This document shows positions 35,607 to 46,904 of a DNA stretch of 64,000 bases, piece by piece. The DNA lies in the NCBI GenBank assembly GCA_022496805.1, contig CM040085.1:16769811-16833810 (forward strand), given 5' to 3'. Below the pieces are notes generated by a model. The model saw only the letters and a program-made list of their open reading frames with translations, was not told the origin of the DNA and ran no database searches. Every line of letters begins with the position of its first letter. Within the stretch, counting starts at the first letter, position 1. Both the position numbers and the translations under genes were made by a program. Origin of the DNA: Pohlia nutans. Its lineage: Eukaryota; Streptophyta; Bryopsida; Bryales; Mniaceae.

Positions 35607-36647
35607 TCAACGATTCCGAGGCGTCAAAGAGGTTAATCCCTCGATTTCCTTCACCAGAAGCTCCTTCTCCTCTTCAAACTGTTCGTCTTCTTTGTCAATG
35701 TGGAAATTGTCGAGAAACCTGAGCAGCCGGTCACGGTTCTTGGCGAGGATGTTGATGATCTGTGGTGGCTTCTGCGGGTTTGCAACGAACACTTTAAACA
35801 CATGAAACGCCGAGGCCTGGATATTCTTACTAGGATCGGTGATCAACGTCATCATCACTCGCAAGTTGCGCACATCGGAAATGTACAGCATCATGATGGC
35901 GGAGTTGGAGCGCTCCAGCAAGATGTCGCTGAGGAGCTTGAGGGATTGCCGCCGCGTGACATAGTTGGACGATCGCAGCAGCTTGTCGAAATTCGTGAAA
36001 AACGAGGCGTAGCGGGAGGTCAAATACGCCACCACGACGTTGTTGTGCCTCGTAAGCAGCTCTTTGAAGGTGGCAAACGCATCGGATGCAACATCGAAGT
36101 TGGAAGTCTCCACGAACTTGAAAAACATCTCGAAGGAAACGGACTCCAGCATGTACTTGGCTAAGACGGGGTATCGAGCGCACTCGCGCAGCATGCAACC
36201 GCAATTCAACGCGACTTCTTTATTCTCGTAGCAGAGGACGAGGTAGTCCAGAAGCTCCGTGTGGCTTTCGAGATACTCGAGGCCTGGACATTGCGACGCG
36301 CCGTTATTCACTTTCTGGCGCAGCACTGCGCCCCAGATGTGAACGCAATCTTTCCGGGCTTCCCAGTCCAGAGTCGGAATCTTCTGCACGATGAGCTCCA
36401 GGACATCAATCTTGCACGCTTCCTGTACAACCTCCACGACCACTTCCACATTGGGCTCCGTGTCGCTGTCGCCCAGGAGCAGATCCTTCATCGCCTTGAT
36501 GTTCTTGTCCACCTCCTCCAACGACTTCTCCAGGAGCCGTGTGTCCCCCATCGTCTTCGTGTCCAGCGCCGAGAGCGAGTCTTTCACCTGCCGCACCAGC
36601 TCCGCTGGTGTCTTCGGCTTCAACTGCTTGAAGAACGAGAACGACAT
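35607..36647 (-). CDS. MO25/CAB39-like scaffold protein
   Basis: A single uninterrupted frame of 346 codons, the usual MO25 length. It starts MSFSFFKQLKPKTPAELVRQ and contains the conserved TRLLEKSLEEVDKNIKAMK region, LRECARYPVLAKYML, SFEMFFKFVETSNFDVASDA, FTNFDKLLRSSNYVTRRQSL, LTDPSKNIQASAFHVFKVFV and NFHIDKEDEQFEEEKELL. MO25 is an armadillo-like helical scaffold that in animals activates LKB1 and STE20-family kinases and in fungi and plants acts with germinal-centre/NDR-type kinases in polarity and cytokinesis. The kinase-contact region near the C-terminus is intact. The neighbours have many introns while this CDS has none. Orthology is sound; the partner kinase here is inferred. Confidence 0.97.
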   Translation of the reverse strand: MSFSFFKQLKPKTPAELVRQVKDSLSALDTKTMGDTRLLEKSLEEVDKNIKAMKDLLLGDSDTEPNVEVVVEVVQEACKIDVLELIVQKIPTLDWEARKDCVHIWGAVLRQKVNNGASQCPGLEYLESHTELLDYLVLCYENKEVALNCGCMLRECARYPVLAKYMLESVSFEMFFKFVETSNFDVASDAFATFKELLTRHNNVVVAYLTSRYASFFTNFDKLLRSSNYVTRRQSLKLLSDILLERSNSAIMMLYISDVRNLRVMMTLITDPSKNIQASAFHVFKVFVANPQKPPQIINILAKNRDRLLRFLDNFHIDKEDEQFEEEKELLVKEIEGLTSLTPRNR

Positions 36648-36659
36648 TGCGAGCTCTAG

Positions 36660-37130
36660 CAGTTCTTACAACACGTCACCCTTGCCCTCTCATGACCACA
36701 ATACCGATGAAACAAAACCTAAATACTTGAATCCAAAGCTCAGAAACAGAGCTACACATCCAAAAACAAGAAACACTCAACTTCAAAAACTACTCACAGC
36801 GCTTCTAGAAACTCAAGAAACGAAATTGAGCAAAACCTAACAAGCAATAGAAAGAAGAGACACTGATGATCAAATGGCCCGCCGACTTTGCAGTACTACC
36901 AGAATGATCCACCAAAAACTGAAAGACAGCCACCGAAAGAATCAGCTTGCCACAAAAGGAAAGTATGAATCGAAGTATCCGGGTTTCAGGAATCCGACGG
37001 AGAGGAACCCGATCGCCAGAAACTGAACCCAACGATCGAAATGTAACTACCTGAAAACAAGGAGATCAAGGAGCGCAGAAGAAGACGACGAACCGGGGGA
37101 AGGGGATGAAATTCATCGACTAAACTCATG
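36660..37130 (-). promoter_or_regulatory. Probable MO25 5' untranslated region with an intron
   Basis: On the minus strand a good donor (TTTTCAG/GTAGTTAC) at 37051/37050 lies in a purine-rich leader. The stretch from there to the start codon has no in-frame upstream coding sequence. Several T-rich AG acceptors occur between 36,690 and 36,850. I infer a 5' UTR intron, common in plant genes with intronless CDS, but cannot fix its acceptor. Confidence 0.4.
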
Positions 37131-37260
37131 TCGTCGAATGTGGATGATTATCGTCTGGAATATATCTGCCTCGTGTACCTCGTTTTCCTTTTGCACTGAC
37201 CTTTCTCTCTTGAAAAGAGAGACTTGTGTGTTGTGGAAAATTGTCACACCCAACTTTTCA

Positions 37261-37452
37261 TTAACCCCTAGAGGACAAGACTAGAATTCATGGTTGTAAA
37301 ATGACAGATCCAATAGATCATATTGTGAAAGAGATGGTGTCAAATTTAATATCACCGGAATCGGTGTTCCAGGAAGTCCACATAGGACTTGCTCAAAAGT
37401 ATTAAAGAAAACGTGAAGCCCAATTTGGACTTCTTGGTCCTTTAGAGGTTAA
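37261..37452. mobile_element. TTAA-flanked MITE, piggyBac-like, family A copy 2 (upstream of MO25)
   Basis: TTAACCCCTAGAGGACAAGA at the left edge; the right edge reversed reads TTAACCTCTAAAGGACCAAG. At 192 bp it is the shortest copy. It lies about 130-210 bp upstream of the likely MO25 transcription start. Confidence 0.88.
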
Positions 37453-40400
37453 GTTTTGTTGGGTCTCCAAAAAAATTATGCAACAATTACAAGGATTTTT
37501 AAGCATAGGTTTTGTGAATCTTTTTGGTAGATAATAAGTTTGTTTGCTATTATTAAATGAATTTTAATAAGACCATAAGTAGAGGGCAAGGTCAACATCA
37601 ATAGTAGAAACATTGGCCACGTAAACCAAAGAAGTGTGCCCAAAAAGGCTTAACAACTAGTTTAGTTCATCGTATGGGGGCTTCTCAGGGGGTCTTTTCT
37701 CTAGTTTATGTTGTCATGATTTCTACTAGTGCATAAATTCTATAAAAAAATATATACATACATATATTTATTTATTTATTTATTTTAAAATTTAAAATAT
37801 TTTGTAATTTGAAAAAATAATTTTAGCAAATATTTTCAAATATTACATTTTTCAAAAAAAAATCGAGAATAATTAAATATTTGGCACAAATCTCCCAACT
37901 CAACCTTCCACCTACGGTATTTCAATTAATTGTTTAGACATAACCCCCATTACCGGCAAATTGGTTTATGTGTATAAGTGGAGTAGTTGAAAAAACACAT
38001 TTTTTTTTTACACATGGGCAAATGTGAGGAAGGTTGTCGTAGTTAAAATTAGATTTTTGTCCAAAAATATAAGTTTGTTGTGATTTATTTAAATGTGCTA
38101 TTTTAACCTTCTAAAAGAAGATGGTAACTCTGGCCCGTAGAGCCACCGTTAATGAAGAATCTATTTGGAGAAGTGTTGCCAACTCATACCACCAGGACCA
38201 AGTTGTTTATTTGTTTGCTTGATTAGATCGCCAACATTGTTATGCATGAATCCCTTTATAACCTAATGACTCTTTGAGTGTTGTAAAGATGTTTGAAGAC
38301 ACTTTCTAATGAGAAGGTAGTTGAAAATCTTTCAACAATAAAAGCTAGAGAACATAACAAACAAAGAACAATCCAAAAAGTTGTGAAGTATTGTGTTGTG
38401 TCGTGTGAGGAAACCAAAAATAAAAAAATATCATAAAATTGAATAATTATAAGTTTTTGAGGCATCTCAGGGGGCCACTAACATATTTTTGTGTAACCAA
38501 GTGCGCTAAGAGGATATTTGAATGAAGGCTATCACATAATTGGAATATTTAAGGTATATTCTAGAATATTCTAGTTATATTCCAAGTATATTTTGGAAAT
38601 ATTCTTTACTTGAATTTAAAGCATCCTCTATTACATATAAAATTTTATAATTAGATAGAAAATTTTCCCCCATGAATAAAAAAGACCCTATAGTTTAACT
38701 CGCGTGGTTTTCTACTTTTTGCATAGTCATGCCCCTTGGTGAGGCATTTATAATAGTTTCTTGGAAAAAAAGGATAGGATAGAACATATGAGATGGAAGC
38801 TTGAAAGGCAAGTTAGAAAGTGAATGTGGTTTTAAAGTCTACCGTATTTCCTTTACTTTTTAATTACGATCCGATCTATGGAACACAACTTCAATGATGA
38901 AGTATAAAAATCTTTAAATCATCTTCAAAATTTATTTAGAAAGAGATGTGGAAATAGAAACTTGAAAGAACGTTAGAGTTGTAGATGAGGAGATGGGGGA
39001 TGGAAGTTTGAAGAACAAATTAACGATGGAGATGAAAATTGACGATGGAGATGAGGAAGTAGAAGCTTGATAGAAAAAGTTAACATTAGATGGTTCAATG
39101 ACATTCAAGTTAAGAAACTGGGGAGATTTTGGATTTTAATTTTTTTTATTCCTTCATTGTTTTAATCATGGTCCTATGCTTTGTATGCACTCTCTTTCAA
39201 CAATTTTAACCGTTAAACGTCAAGAGGCCCTGGGCAGGGCAGCCCGGAAGGCATCTAAATTTTCGGAAGGCAAAAAAATCAAAAAACGGCTCTGCTGGGC
39301 ATTGCTGGCCAGCACTGTAGCACTGCGGCACCTTAGCTGCCCCAACCTCAAAACCTGTTCAATTTGATAACTTTGATTGCTTACCGATGATTCCATAATC
39401 TCTCAAATGAGGCGCAAATTTGGAATCTAGATCGCTTTTACAGTAGCTTTCCAACGCACCAATCCTCACTTGATTTGGTTGAGAAAATCCACTTTTTTCT
39501 TCATTGTTCTCTTTTGAATAAGCCCATGGGGCTTACCTTGACGTTTATAGGTTAAAGGACCTATGCCATAAATGAATGCACTTTCAAGAATTTGAGGGGA
39601 GGTTTTAACAATCCAATAATCAAAATGCGCTTTCATGTTGATTGTTAAACTTGGTATTTATGATTTCCCAACACATTTAATATCCTCATTTCTCATTAAC
39701 TCCAAAATGCTCAAGCATCCATTAAGTGAATGATCAACATCTTTGAAAAGTATACTTCATTCAATTGATATATTTATTAATAAATGAAGCTTTAAGGAAG
39801 ATTTGTATAATATATCAATGGAAAAAATGTTGTGTATGAATCAATAAGAGAAATATTTTGAAAGAGTTTCTATTATTTACCATTATGATTTTTTAAAAGG
39901 TTATCTTATTATTTTTTATTTGAGCATTTTTTGTTTGAGCACTAGAGGTATGTATTTTGCAATACACCCATTAAATGAATAATGTTTCAATAGCGAGTCC
40001 TACATTTGAATCCAAACGAGACACTAAAATTTAAATATTGATTGCACAAAATGTTTACAATCGATACATGACAACCTATGAGAAGCTAAGATCAATTTTG
40101 GATACACCTACAACGTATTGTACACACTTAGAAATTATACTACAACTAAATTAAGTTGCAACACATTTGAAGCTTCCGTTGGATTTTTGGATTTATAGCA
40201 TCATTGCAAACTTCAATTTCTTTCCACTTAGGTCATTAAAGGAAATCTGAGGCCTCTAGGAGGCTGCGATTTCTCATACACAATTTTTTTATATTTTTAA
40301 ATGAAAAAATAAATTTAAAAATTTAAAAATTTAGATTTAAAAAATTATTATTAATTAATTTTTAATCTAATATGGATTTGATGTGGTCCCCCCTACCACG

Positions 40401-40795
40401 TCAGACTGGATATTAAAATTCAATTAAATTTTAATAAATTTTAATATAATATATATTTAAAATGATTATATATATACATTTAAAATAAAATTTTAATAAA
40501 ATTTTCTTTTAAAAAATTTATTTAAAAATTATTAAAAGAAAAAGATTCAATAAAAAATTAGATGTGGCACGAGTTTTGAAACGGTCCTATGGAGACTTCA
40601 GATTTCTTCTATTGAAAAGCACCCATTATGAAGAATACACGCAAAACCAATGTGTAGACTGACCCAATCATAATGGTTAGTAATCAAACTCAATGCCACG
40701 TGTGTAGGGATTTTAAAGTAACTATACCTTAAAGAGTTCCCCTTACGAATTGAACCTATTTACATATATAAAACAGAAAATGTTTTTGGTGGGCC
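37453..40795. other. AT-rich intergenic DNA
   Basis: No supported gene. A short GC-rich patch at 39,225-39,345 (CAGGGCAGCCCGGAAGGC and around) stands out and underlies a 63-codon frame, but matches nothing I know. Long A/T runs and TTTAAAA words fill 40,260-40,560. Confidence 0.5.
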
Positions 40796-41605
40796 TTAAC
40801 CCTTTAGTGCCCAGCTGACCATATTATAGTCACTACAACGTCTAAAATGCAAATAGCAGAGAATCCGTGAAGAATTGGAACTTCAGTTTTGAAGTTCAGA
40901 TTTGCCCATATACATTACACACCTTCCAGAAAAAGAAATTTTCAATTTGGAATTGTACAACTATCAAAATACCTATCAACAGAACACGAAAATACTGCAA
41001 ATACTTGTAAATACAGTAAATACTTACAAATACAACACATGTATTATGCAGTATTTCTTGTGTTTGGAAGTTTGTTATCTTGTTTTATTTTTTTGGATTG
41101 TGTTCTCTTCTTCATCTTCCATTAGTGTGTGTAATCCAATCTTGACTAATGTACCCACCCCTGTCAATTTTCAACGTATAAAATTTTGTCCTAAACCGTA
41201 TATGGATAAGTCACTTTCACTTATAAAATTCACAATAATTATGTGTGAGTCTATTCTTGATATGAAAGATTGCAACGGAGGGGTGTTGACATAGGGCATA
41301 GCTGAACTTCTTTACTTTCATTTTTGAAAATTTAACCCAAATTCTATTTAACTTTGAAGTCACACATCCCCCAAAATCTCATTTTTGAGCGTGCATTATA
41401 CAGTTCAAATACATACTATAATCTTCCAATCCCACCATTGGATGATTCTCAAATTTTAATAAAATGTGTGCTCTCCAGTTGAGAATAGAATTGTACGGCT
41501 ACTTTCTAATTTAATTCATTCTATTTCTGGTAGTCTCAATCACAGTGAAAAAATCCACTGAAATCCAGTGCTCCCAGCTACAGTACCCTGGGCACTAAAG
41601 TTCAA
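40796..41605. mobile_element. TTAA-type element, family F, one end decayed
   Basis: Left end TTAACCCTTTAGTGCCCAGC; the right end reversed reads TTGAACTTTAGTGCCCAGGG, so CTTTAGTGCCCAG is conserved and the outer TTAA has become TTGA. It is 810 bp. The plus-strand frames at 40889-41294 inside it are AT-rich, repetitive (AAATACTTACAAATAC) and unlikely to be coding. Confidence 0.75.
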
Positions 41606-41804
41606 GAGGATTCTAACAAGTTCAAGAGGATTCTAACCCATTTTAGCATGCATTATTTGGACACCGTATGAATAAATTATGAATTTCCAAAGTGTTGATC
41701 ATAGGTTGACTATAAAGCGACCCTAAACTCTGATGTTCAGATTGTGCACATTCTCATCAATGTTTAGATTGTGAACATTCTCATCAAAAAATTCATTTTA
41801 TTAA

Positions 41805-41876
41805 GAACAAACCTTATTTTTCAAAAAATAATATATATTTGCTTGCAAGGTGGCAACCTTGCTATGATACTACGGT
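41805..41876 (-). mobile_element. Partial copy of the CCGTAGTACCATAG MITE
   Basis: Reads inwards from 41875 on the minus strand as CCGTAGTATCATAGCAAGGTTGCC and continues like the left 70 bases of the 33168-33438 element (AATAAGGTTTGTTC). TA lies directly outside. Similarity stops near 41,805, so the copy is truncated or has a different interior. Confidence 0.6.
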
Positions 41877-42239
41877 ATTTCCTATATTAATCAATTCCAA
41901 GAAACAACTTTTAGGACCAGTTTGTGGAATTATAAGTTCACAAATTTGGGATAACTGTCTAATTATTAGTTTTGAGTGATGAACAACATTTCATTTTCAA
42001 AAATTTGTAGAAATTTAGATTTTTAGAATAAATCAAGGAAAAATATTGCATTCTTCATGATTTCTACTTTCCTATGATGAAAAAATACTATTCGCCTTCT
42101 ACTCCTATTGCACGTAGGCTAGAAATACTAAGTTGTCGTATATGGGTGCCTCTATTAGTTCGACAAGTAGGACCATCTCATTTTCTTCTTAGACCCATTT
42201 TGAGGTCATTTCATACAAGATCAAGGTTTTTTTTCCTTC

Positions 42240-42445
42240 AAGTTTGTGTTTTCTGGCAACCCTGGTGAAAATATGCCGAATGTGTTTTTTTCCGAAATGA
42301 TTCGAATATTATATATAAGATTCTCTTTTTCATCCTAGAAAATATAATTTTATTAAAAAAAGAATTTCCTTAAAATTTGGGCATCTCTTTTTATAATATA
42401 TATATATTTTCCCAGCCCTGCCTTCCGAGTATGGTAGCAGCCGGA
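42240..42445. mobile_element. Diverged relative of the 54662-54878 MITE
   Basis: AAAATTTGGGCATCTCTTTTTATAAT near 42,373-42,400 is shared with 54,811-54,836, in the same orientation and with AT-rich interior to its left. The right end CCAGCCCTGCCTTCCGAGTA resembles the GGCAGG-containing terminus of that element. Ends are poorly preserved. Confidence 0.45.
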
Positions 42446-42652
42446 AAAAAATACATTGTACAAGATCACAAAGCCCTGTCGGTAGACATGATTTTTCAAG
42501 CTCAATTTGTTGAAGTGATTCGATCACAATCAGACTGGTTGCTGTCTAGGGTTTGATGGTTTGATCAACTAGTTTGGAGATCTCGGCAAGGGCGTTGAAT
42601 GGGTTTAACCTAATAATTTCGGAGCCCTGGAATTTGGTTGAATCAATTATCG

Positions 42653-45592
42653 ATGGGTTGTTGCCAGGCGAAGCCTGGCGTAGTAGACAAAAAAGATGAC
42701 AGGGCAACTAGATGGCGCAGTATTGGCATTGTTGCGCTTCGTGATTCAAATCTCAAGGTTTGTTTGTAGGGTTTGTTACCCTCGCTGAGGCTTCTAGAAT
42801 TCATTCATGTGAAATCTAGGGTTTCTGAGATTAATCTAGTGAATTAACATATGAGATTTTCCAGTACGTACGCTTGTTTCGCATCGTGAACATTTGCTTA
42901 ATTGTTTATGATGGGAGGGTTACTCTTGAATTGCAGGATCTGCCTTTAGATGTGGTGAATCTAGGTGCTTCTGTGCGAACCTTGGATGCCACTCACAACA
43001 AATTGGGTAAGTGGCCATGTAAGCTTGTTTGATTTCGTGATTTTTATCTTTTGGTGCTTTTTTAAGAAGAGAATCATGTCTTTGTACTGCATTAATTACC
43101 TGATATGAAAATGGACTTATAGTATCTCTCGTTTCTGTATGAAATTGCAGGAGCAATCCCTGAAGAGATTGGAAATTTTGTCAACCTTCAGAGATTGGTA
43201 AGTTTTTTTCATTCTGATTAGTACTGAATGGGCTTTCATTTTGCTTAAGACTAACTGTGTGCTTCCCTTTTTTGACGGTCTCTAGAACAAGTACCAATGG
43301 CTTGAGTTGGCTCACATATGAAGACGGTGAATTATGTATCTAGATCCTGGCGGAGAATGTTTTGGAGAGGCTGCCATCGACAATCGGTAAACTTCGGTCG
43401 CTTAAGATTCTTACACTTGATTCGAACCGCCTCAGTCTGCTTCCAGAAGAAGGTTCCACACCAAATCTGATATGCAACAGTTCCTGTTGCTTTGAATTAC
43501 TGAATTATGTTTGGAGACCTAATATAGATCTATGCCGTTCTCAGTATGAATGTCGAATTTTCAATTTCATTATTTTTGACTAGCATTTTACACCAGAACT
43601 ATCTTTCAGTAGTTTTTCTTCGGGTTAGCTTTTGTTATCACGCCCTCAATGTTTGGTTGTGCCACTCTTGCATGCTTCATTGTTTTAGTGTTTTTGTGCT
43701 AAATTCAGCATAATTTTGTATGCAGTCGGACTACTGCGCCGGCTTGAACGTTTATCAATATCTCGCAACAGCCTCAAGTCATTGCCCTCCACTCTTGGAA
43801 ACCTACCCAATGTGAGCATTACGAGCCTCTCATCTCATTTTCTAAGGCGTGTATGAACATTGATATGTTCGGCGTTGGTCACAGTTTATAGAGGCAGGGA
43901 TATTTAACCCCTAAAGGACCAAGGATTCATGGTTTTAAAATTACAAAATCAATTGATCATATTGTGAAAAATATAATTTAGATGAGACCAATTTTTTATA
44001 ACCAGAATCAGTGAAGAACATTGCATACATTGTTGCTCAAAAAAAAATACAAAAAGTTGAACAAAATGAAATCCACATAGGACCTACTCAAAACTGCTCA
44101 AAAAAACATCAGGCCCAATTTGGGCTACTTGGTCCTTCAGGGGTTAATGGTAGTGATCAATATGCTTGTTCTCGTCATCTTCAATTTGGTGTCTAAACAT
44201 TATTTCTTCTGTGACTGCAGCTGATACAGTTGGATGTGAGTGAAAATCGTTTAGAAACACTCCCTGAGTCAATTGGCAACTGCAAGTCTTTGGAAGAGCT
44301 GGTTGCAAATGGTAAATCACAAATAAAACGCTCCAAGCAAGGCTGGTCACATTCTGTCTCAATTTACAGTCATGTAACTTATTGTAATTACAGTGTGAGA
44401 AGCAAGAACCTAACAATTGATAGTCTACTTTGCCAGACAACCTGATTCAGGAACTCCCGGAGTCCGTCGCCAGCTTGTCACACTTGAAAACACTCATCTT
44501 GAGTAATCAGAAATTGAAGCAGGTGATGTTTTCTTGTGGCTGAAGTCGTCACTGTAACTATCTTATTTTATTTTATTTTCACATTTTTCGATATCACCAA
44601 TTTCAAAACTAACATAATTATTACTCTGTTTCTGATATCAGCTTCCCTCACGGCTACTTCGTGACTGTACGGTATTGCAAACCCTGATGCTGCATGGGAC
44701 ACTCATTGCTGCTGAGCAATTGCATCAGGTCAGCAACCCCTAAAAAACCATCCATCGCACAGTATGATTATTTTTGACCTATTTTGGAGTTATGTATTTA
44801 CAAAAGTTAATTTTAGATTGAATCTGTACTGATAGATCTACCATGGCTATTACTAATATTTTAATAGTACTAATTTCTTTTAAAGCTTGATTACAAACTA
44901 AGTATTAATAATTTCTGAGTGAAATTATTAATTGAAATGTCCAGATTTGAAATGTGGAATCCCATTTTTTTATTGCTCAAATCAATGAACTCATTTTTTC
45001 AATGCCACGTTTGAACTAAAAGCCAACACAGTCAAAATTTGACATACTTAAAATGCTTTTTGATCGTAACAGAAGTTTGAAAACATCTATCAACCCAGAA
45101 TGGGTTAACCCCTAAAGGACCAAGAAGCCCAAATTGGACCTCATGTTTTTTATAGCAGTTTTGAATAGGTCCTATGTAGGCTTCCTTTTTATTCAAATTT
45201 ATTTGTCTTTTGATCAACACATGTAATGTTCTTCACTGATTCCAATGATATCAAATTTGTGCCCATCTGAATTGTATTTTTCAGAATATGATTGATTAAA
45301 CTTGTCATTTTAAAACCATGAATCCTATTTTTCAGAATATGATTGATTAAACTTGTCATTTTAAAACCATGAATCCTTGGTCCTTTAGGGGTTAATGATA
45401 CGATGATGTATTATTGGGGCATTGTCCATTACAGTATTTTGATGGACTGTATTGTGTCCTGTGAAGATGGAAGGTTTTGAAGGGTATGAGAATAGAAGGA
45501 AACGAAAGCACGACAAGCAACTGGATGCTAATGTAATCCTGGGCTCTCGTGGTTTTGACGAAGGCGTGGATCTCCATCTCGATCACAAGTAA
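42653..45592 (+). CDS. LRRC57-like leucine-rich repeat protein with MGCC lipid-anchor N-terminus
   Basis: Nine exons: 42653-42757, 42937-43006, 43151-43197, 43344-43452, 43726-43811, 44221-44311, 44437-44522, 44642-44728 and 45467-45592. All phases agree (268 aa). The start gives MGCCQAKPGVVDKK, a plausible myristoylation/palmitoylation site like that of plant homologues. RWRSIGIVALRDSNLK precedes about seven LRRs with the LPxxIGxLxxLxxLxLxxN pattern (LPSTIGKLRSLKILTLDSNR, LPESIGNCKSLEEL). The C-terminus MEGFEGYENRRKRKHDKQLD, then RGFDEGVDL, is the diagnostic tail of this family. The role is unknown: probably a membrane-tethered interaction scaffold. Introns 5 and 8 each contain a family A MITE. 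The last acceptor (GTGAAG/ATGG) is weak but the tail confirms it. Confidence 0.92.
43914..44147. mobile_element. TTAA-flanked MITE, piggyBac-like, family A copy 3 (LRR gene intron 5)
   Basis: Left end TTAACCCCTAAAGGACCAAG, right end reversed TTAACCCCTGAAGGACCAAG: 20-base arms with one mismatch, flanked by TTAA on both sides. It is 234 bp. Orientation is opposite to copies 1 and 4 (the CCATGAATCC side comes first). Confidence 0.93.
45105..45395. mobile_element. TTAA-flanked MITE, piggyBac-like, family A copy 4 (LRR gene intron 8)
   Basis: Both edges carry TTAACCCCTAAAGGACCAAG-type arms (20 bases, identical) and TTAA. It is 291 bp, longer than its sisters because of a perfect 51-base tandem duplication at 45275-45325 / 45326-45376. 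Intact identical arms suggest the youngest copy in the window. Confidence 0.93.
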
Positions 45593-46540
45593 CAATCTCA
45601 CTTCATAACATTCAGTAGCCTTCATGCCCTCTGCCTTTCCTTCATGCACTCTGCTCATCACCTTGGGACTCCACCTGTCCAATTAGCTACTGATGAAGTC
45701 CTATTGGGTGTGGAATATGCTGCACCATCTACTGTGGGCCGAGGCAGAGCCACTCCATGTTCCTTCACAGGCCACATTCTGTATGTATTCTAAAAGGGAG
45801 TATTGTACTACTGTAATGAAGAGGTTTTCATTTGTAAATACATTATTAGGGTGCCTTCTGTGCCCTGATTTATGCTTCTGATTGATTGAGCAATAGATGA
45901 GTTGGAAACAGACTCTTGTAGAGTCTTTTCTTAACTGCTGAAATTTCACTAGTAGCTGACATGTGTCAACTTGCTAGCTCAATAAAAACAACTTTGTTTC
46001 TGTATTTCTTTTTACGAATTGGAGTCGCTCTCTCAACTTGTTATTATCACATTCCAGTATCTGCGGAGAATATTTGCTGTTGTGATACCGGTAGGACTCT
46101 TTCCATATTTCAAGTTCTAAACTCATGTACAGTACAGCACTGTCGTTACCTTAGGTGTGATATAAAAGAGTTCTGATTGCATTTCATATCAGTGACTGAA
46201 TTGTTTTACATATATACTCCATTTTCCCGGTTTTTTCAAATCTCAGTTGCCATGCACTCAAATTACTTTCAAAGTAATAGAAATTCTAGAATCCTTATTA
46301 TTCATTTTTTCAAACTAAGAGAAGTGTTTTCTAAAGTTGAGATGCACAAAATTTTCAACAAAATGGTCACACACAGTGTGTCACTTCATTTTTTATTTAC
46401 TTTGAAATCAAACATGAATATCAACTCCATGGGTTCAATTTTGTGCTCTTGACCAATAGGATCACTTACTTTTGAAAATTTTCAGAATTAAGTTGAGAAT
46501 TTTCAGAATTGGTTCTGTGTAAAATTGAAAATCGTGCAAG
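45593..46540. other. 3' region of the LRR gene and intergenic DNA
   Basis: Starts with the presumed 3' UTR of the LRRC57-like gene (an AATAAA at 45980 is a candidate polyadenylation signal). The rest is AT-rich with only short unsupported frames. Confidence 0.4.
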
Positions 46541-46544
46541 GACA

Positions 46545-46761
46545 CTACACTGATTATCGCCATTACTTTGAGTCACAGAATTAGTGAGAATTTACACCAA
46601 TCCTGACATTGATTTCAGTACATACATCTCAAATGTACATTATTGTAAGAATTCTCAAATACTCTCAATTACTGTGACTCACACTTTGTTCTAATACCAC
46701 AATTATTGTGAGAATATTAAATTACTGTGATTGACAGTAATGGCAATAATCGGTGCAGTAG
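46545..46761. mobile_element. MITE with ~35-bp imperfect terminal inverted repeats
   Basis: Left CTACACTGATTATCGCCATT, right reversed CTACTGCACCGATTATTGCC, pairing on through ATTACT...TCACAG. It is about 217 bp, with internal AATTACTGTGA-type words repeated in both directions. No clear duplication at the flanks. Confidence 0.7.
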
Positions 46762-46842
46762 GAATGTTGTCATTTTGAACAGATCATTTGTGACTTAAAT
46801 GGTCCTTTCTATATATATATATAATAAGTAATAATATAATAG

Positions 46843-46896
46843 TTTAGATTCTATATTATTAATAATTAATATTATATTAATAATATAGAATCTAAA
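46843..46896. repeat. Perfect 22-bp hairpin
   Basis: Positions 46843-46864 (TTTAGATTCTATATTATTAA...) and 46875-46896 are exact reverse complements with a 10-base loop. Weaker pairing extends further out (GTAAT...ATTAC). Confidence 0.85.
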
Positions 46897-46904
46897 ATAT
46901 TACT

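Noticed and set aside
35700..36659. Plus-strand and other-register frames of 63-154 codons over MO25
   Set aside because: Shadows of the strongly conserved MO25 frame on the minus strand.
40889..41294. 78- and 130-codon plus-strand frames
   Set aside because: AT-rich, repetitive sequence inside a TTAA-type element, without any recognisable domain.
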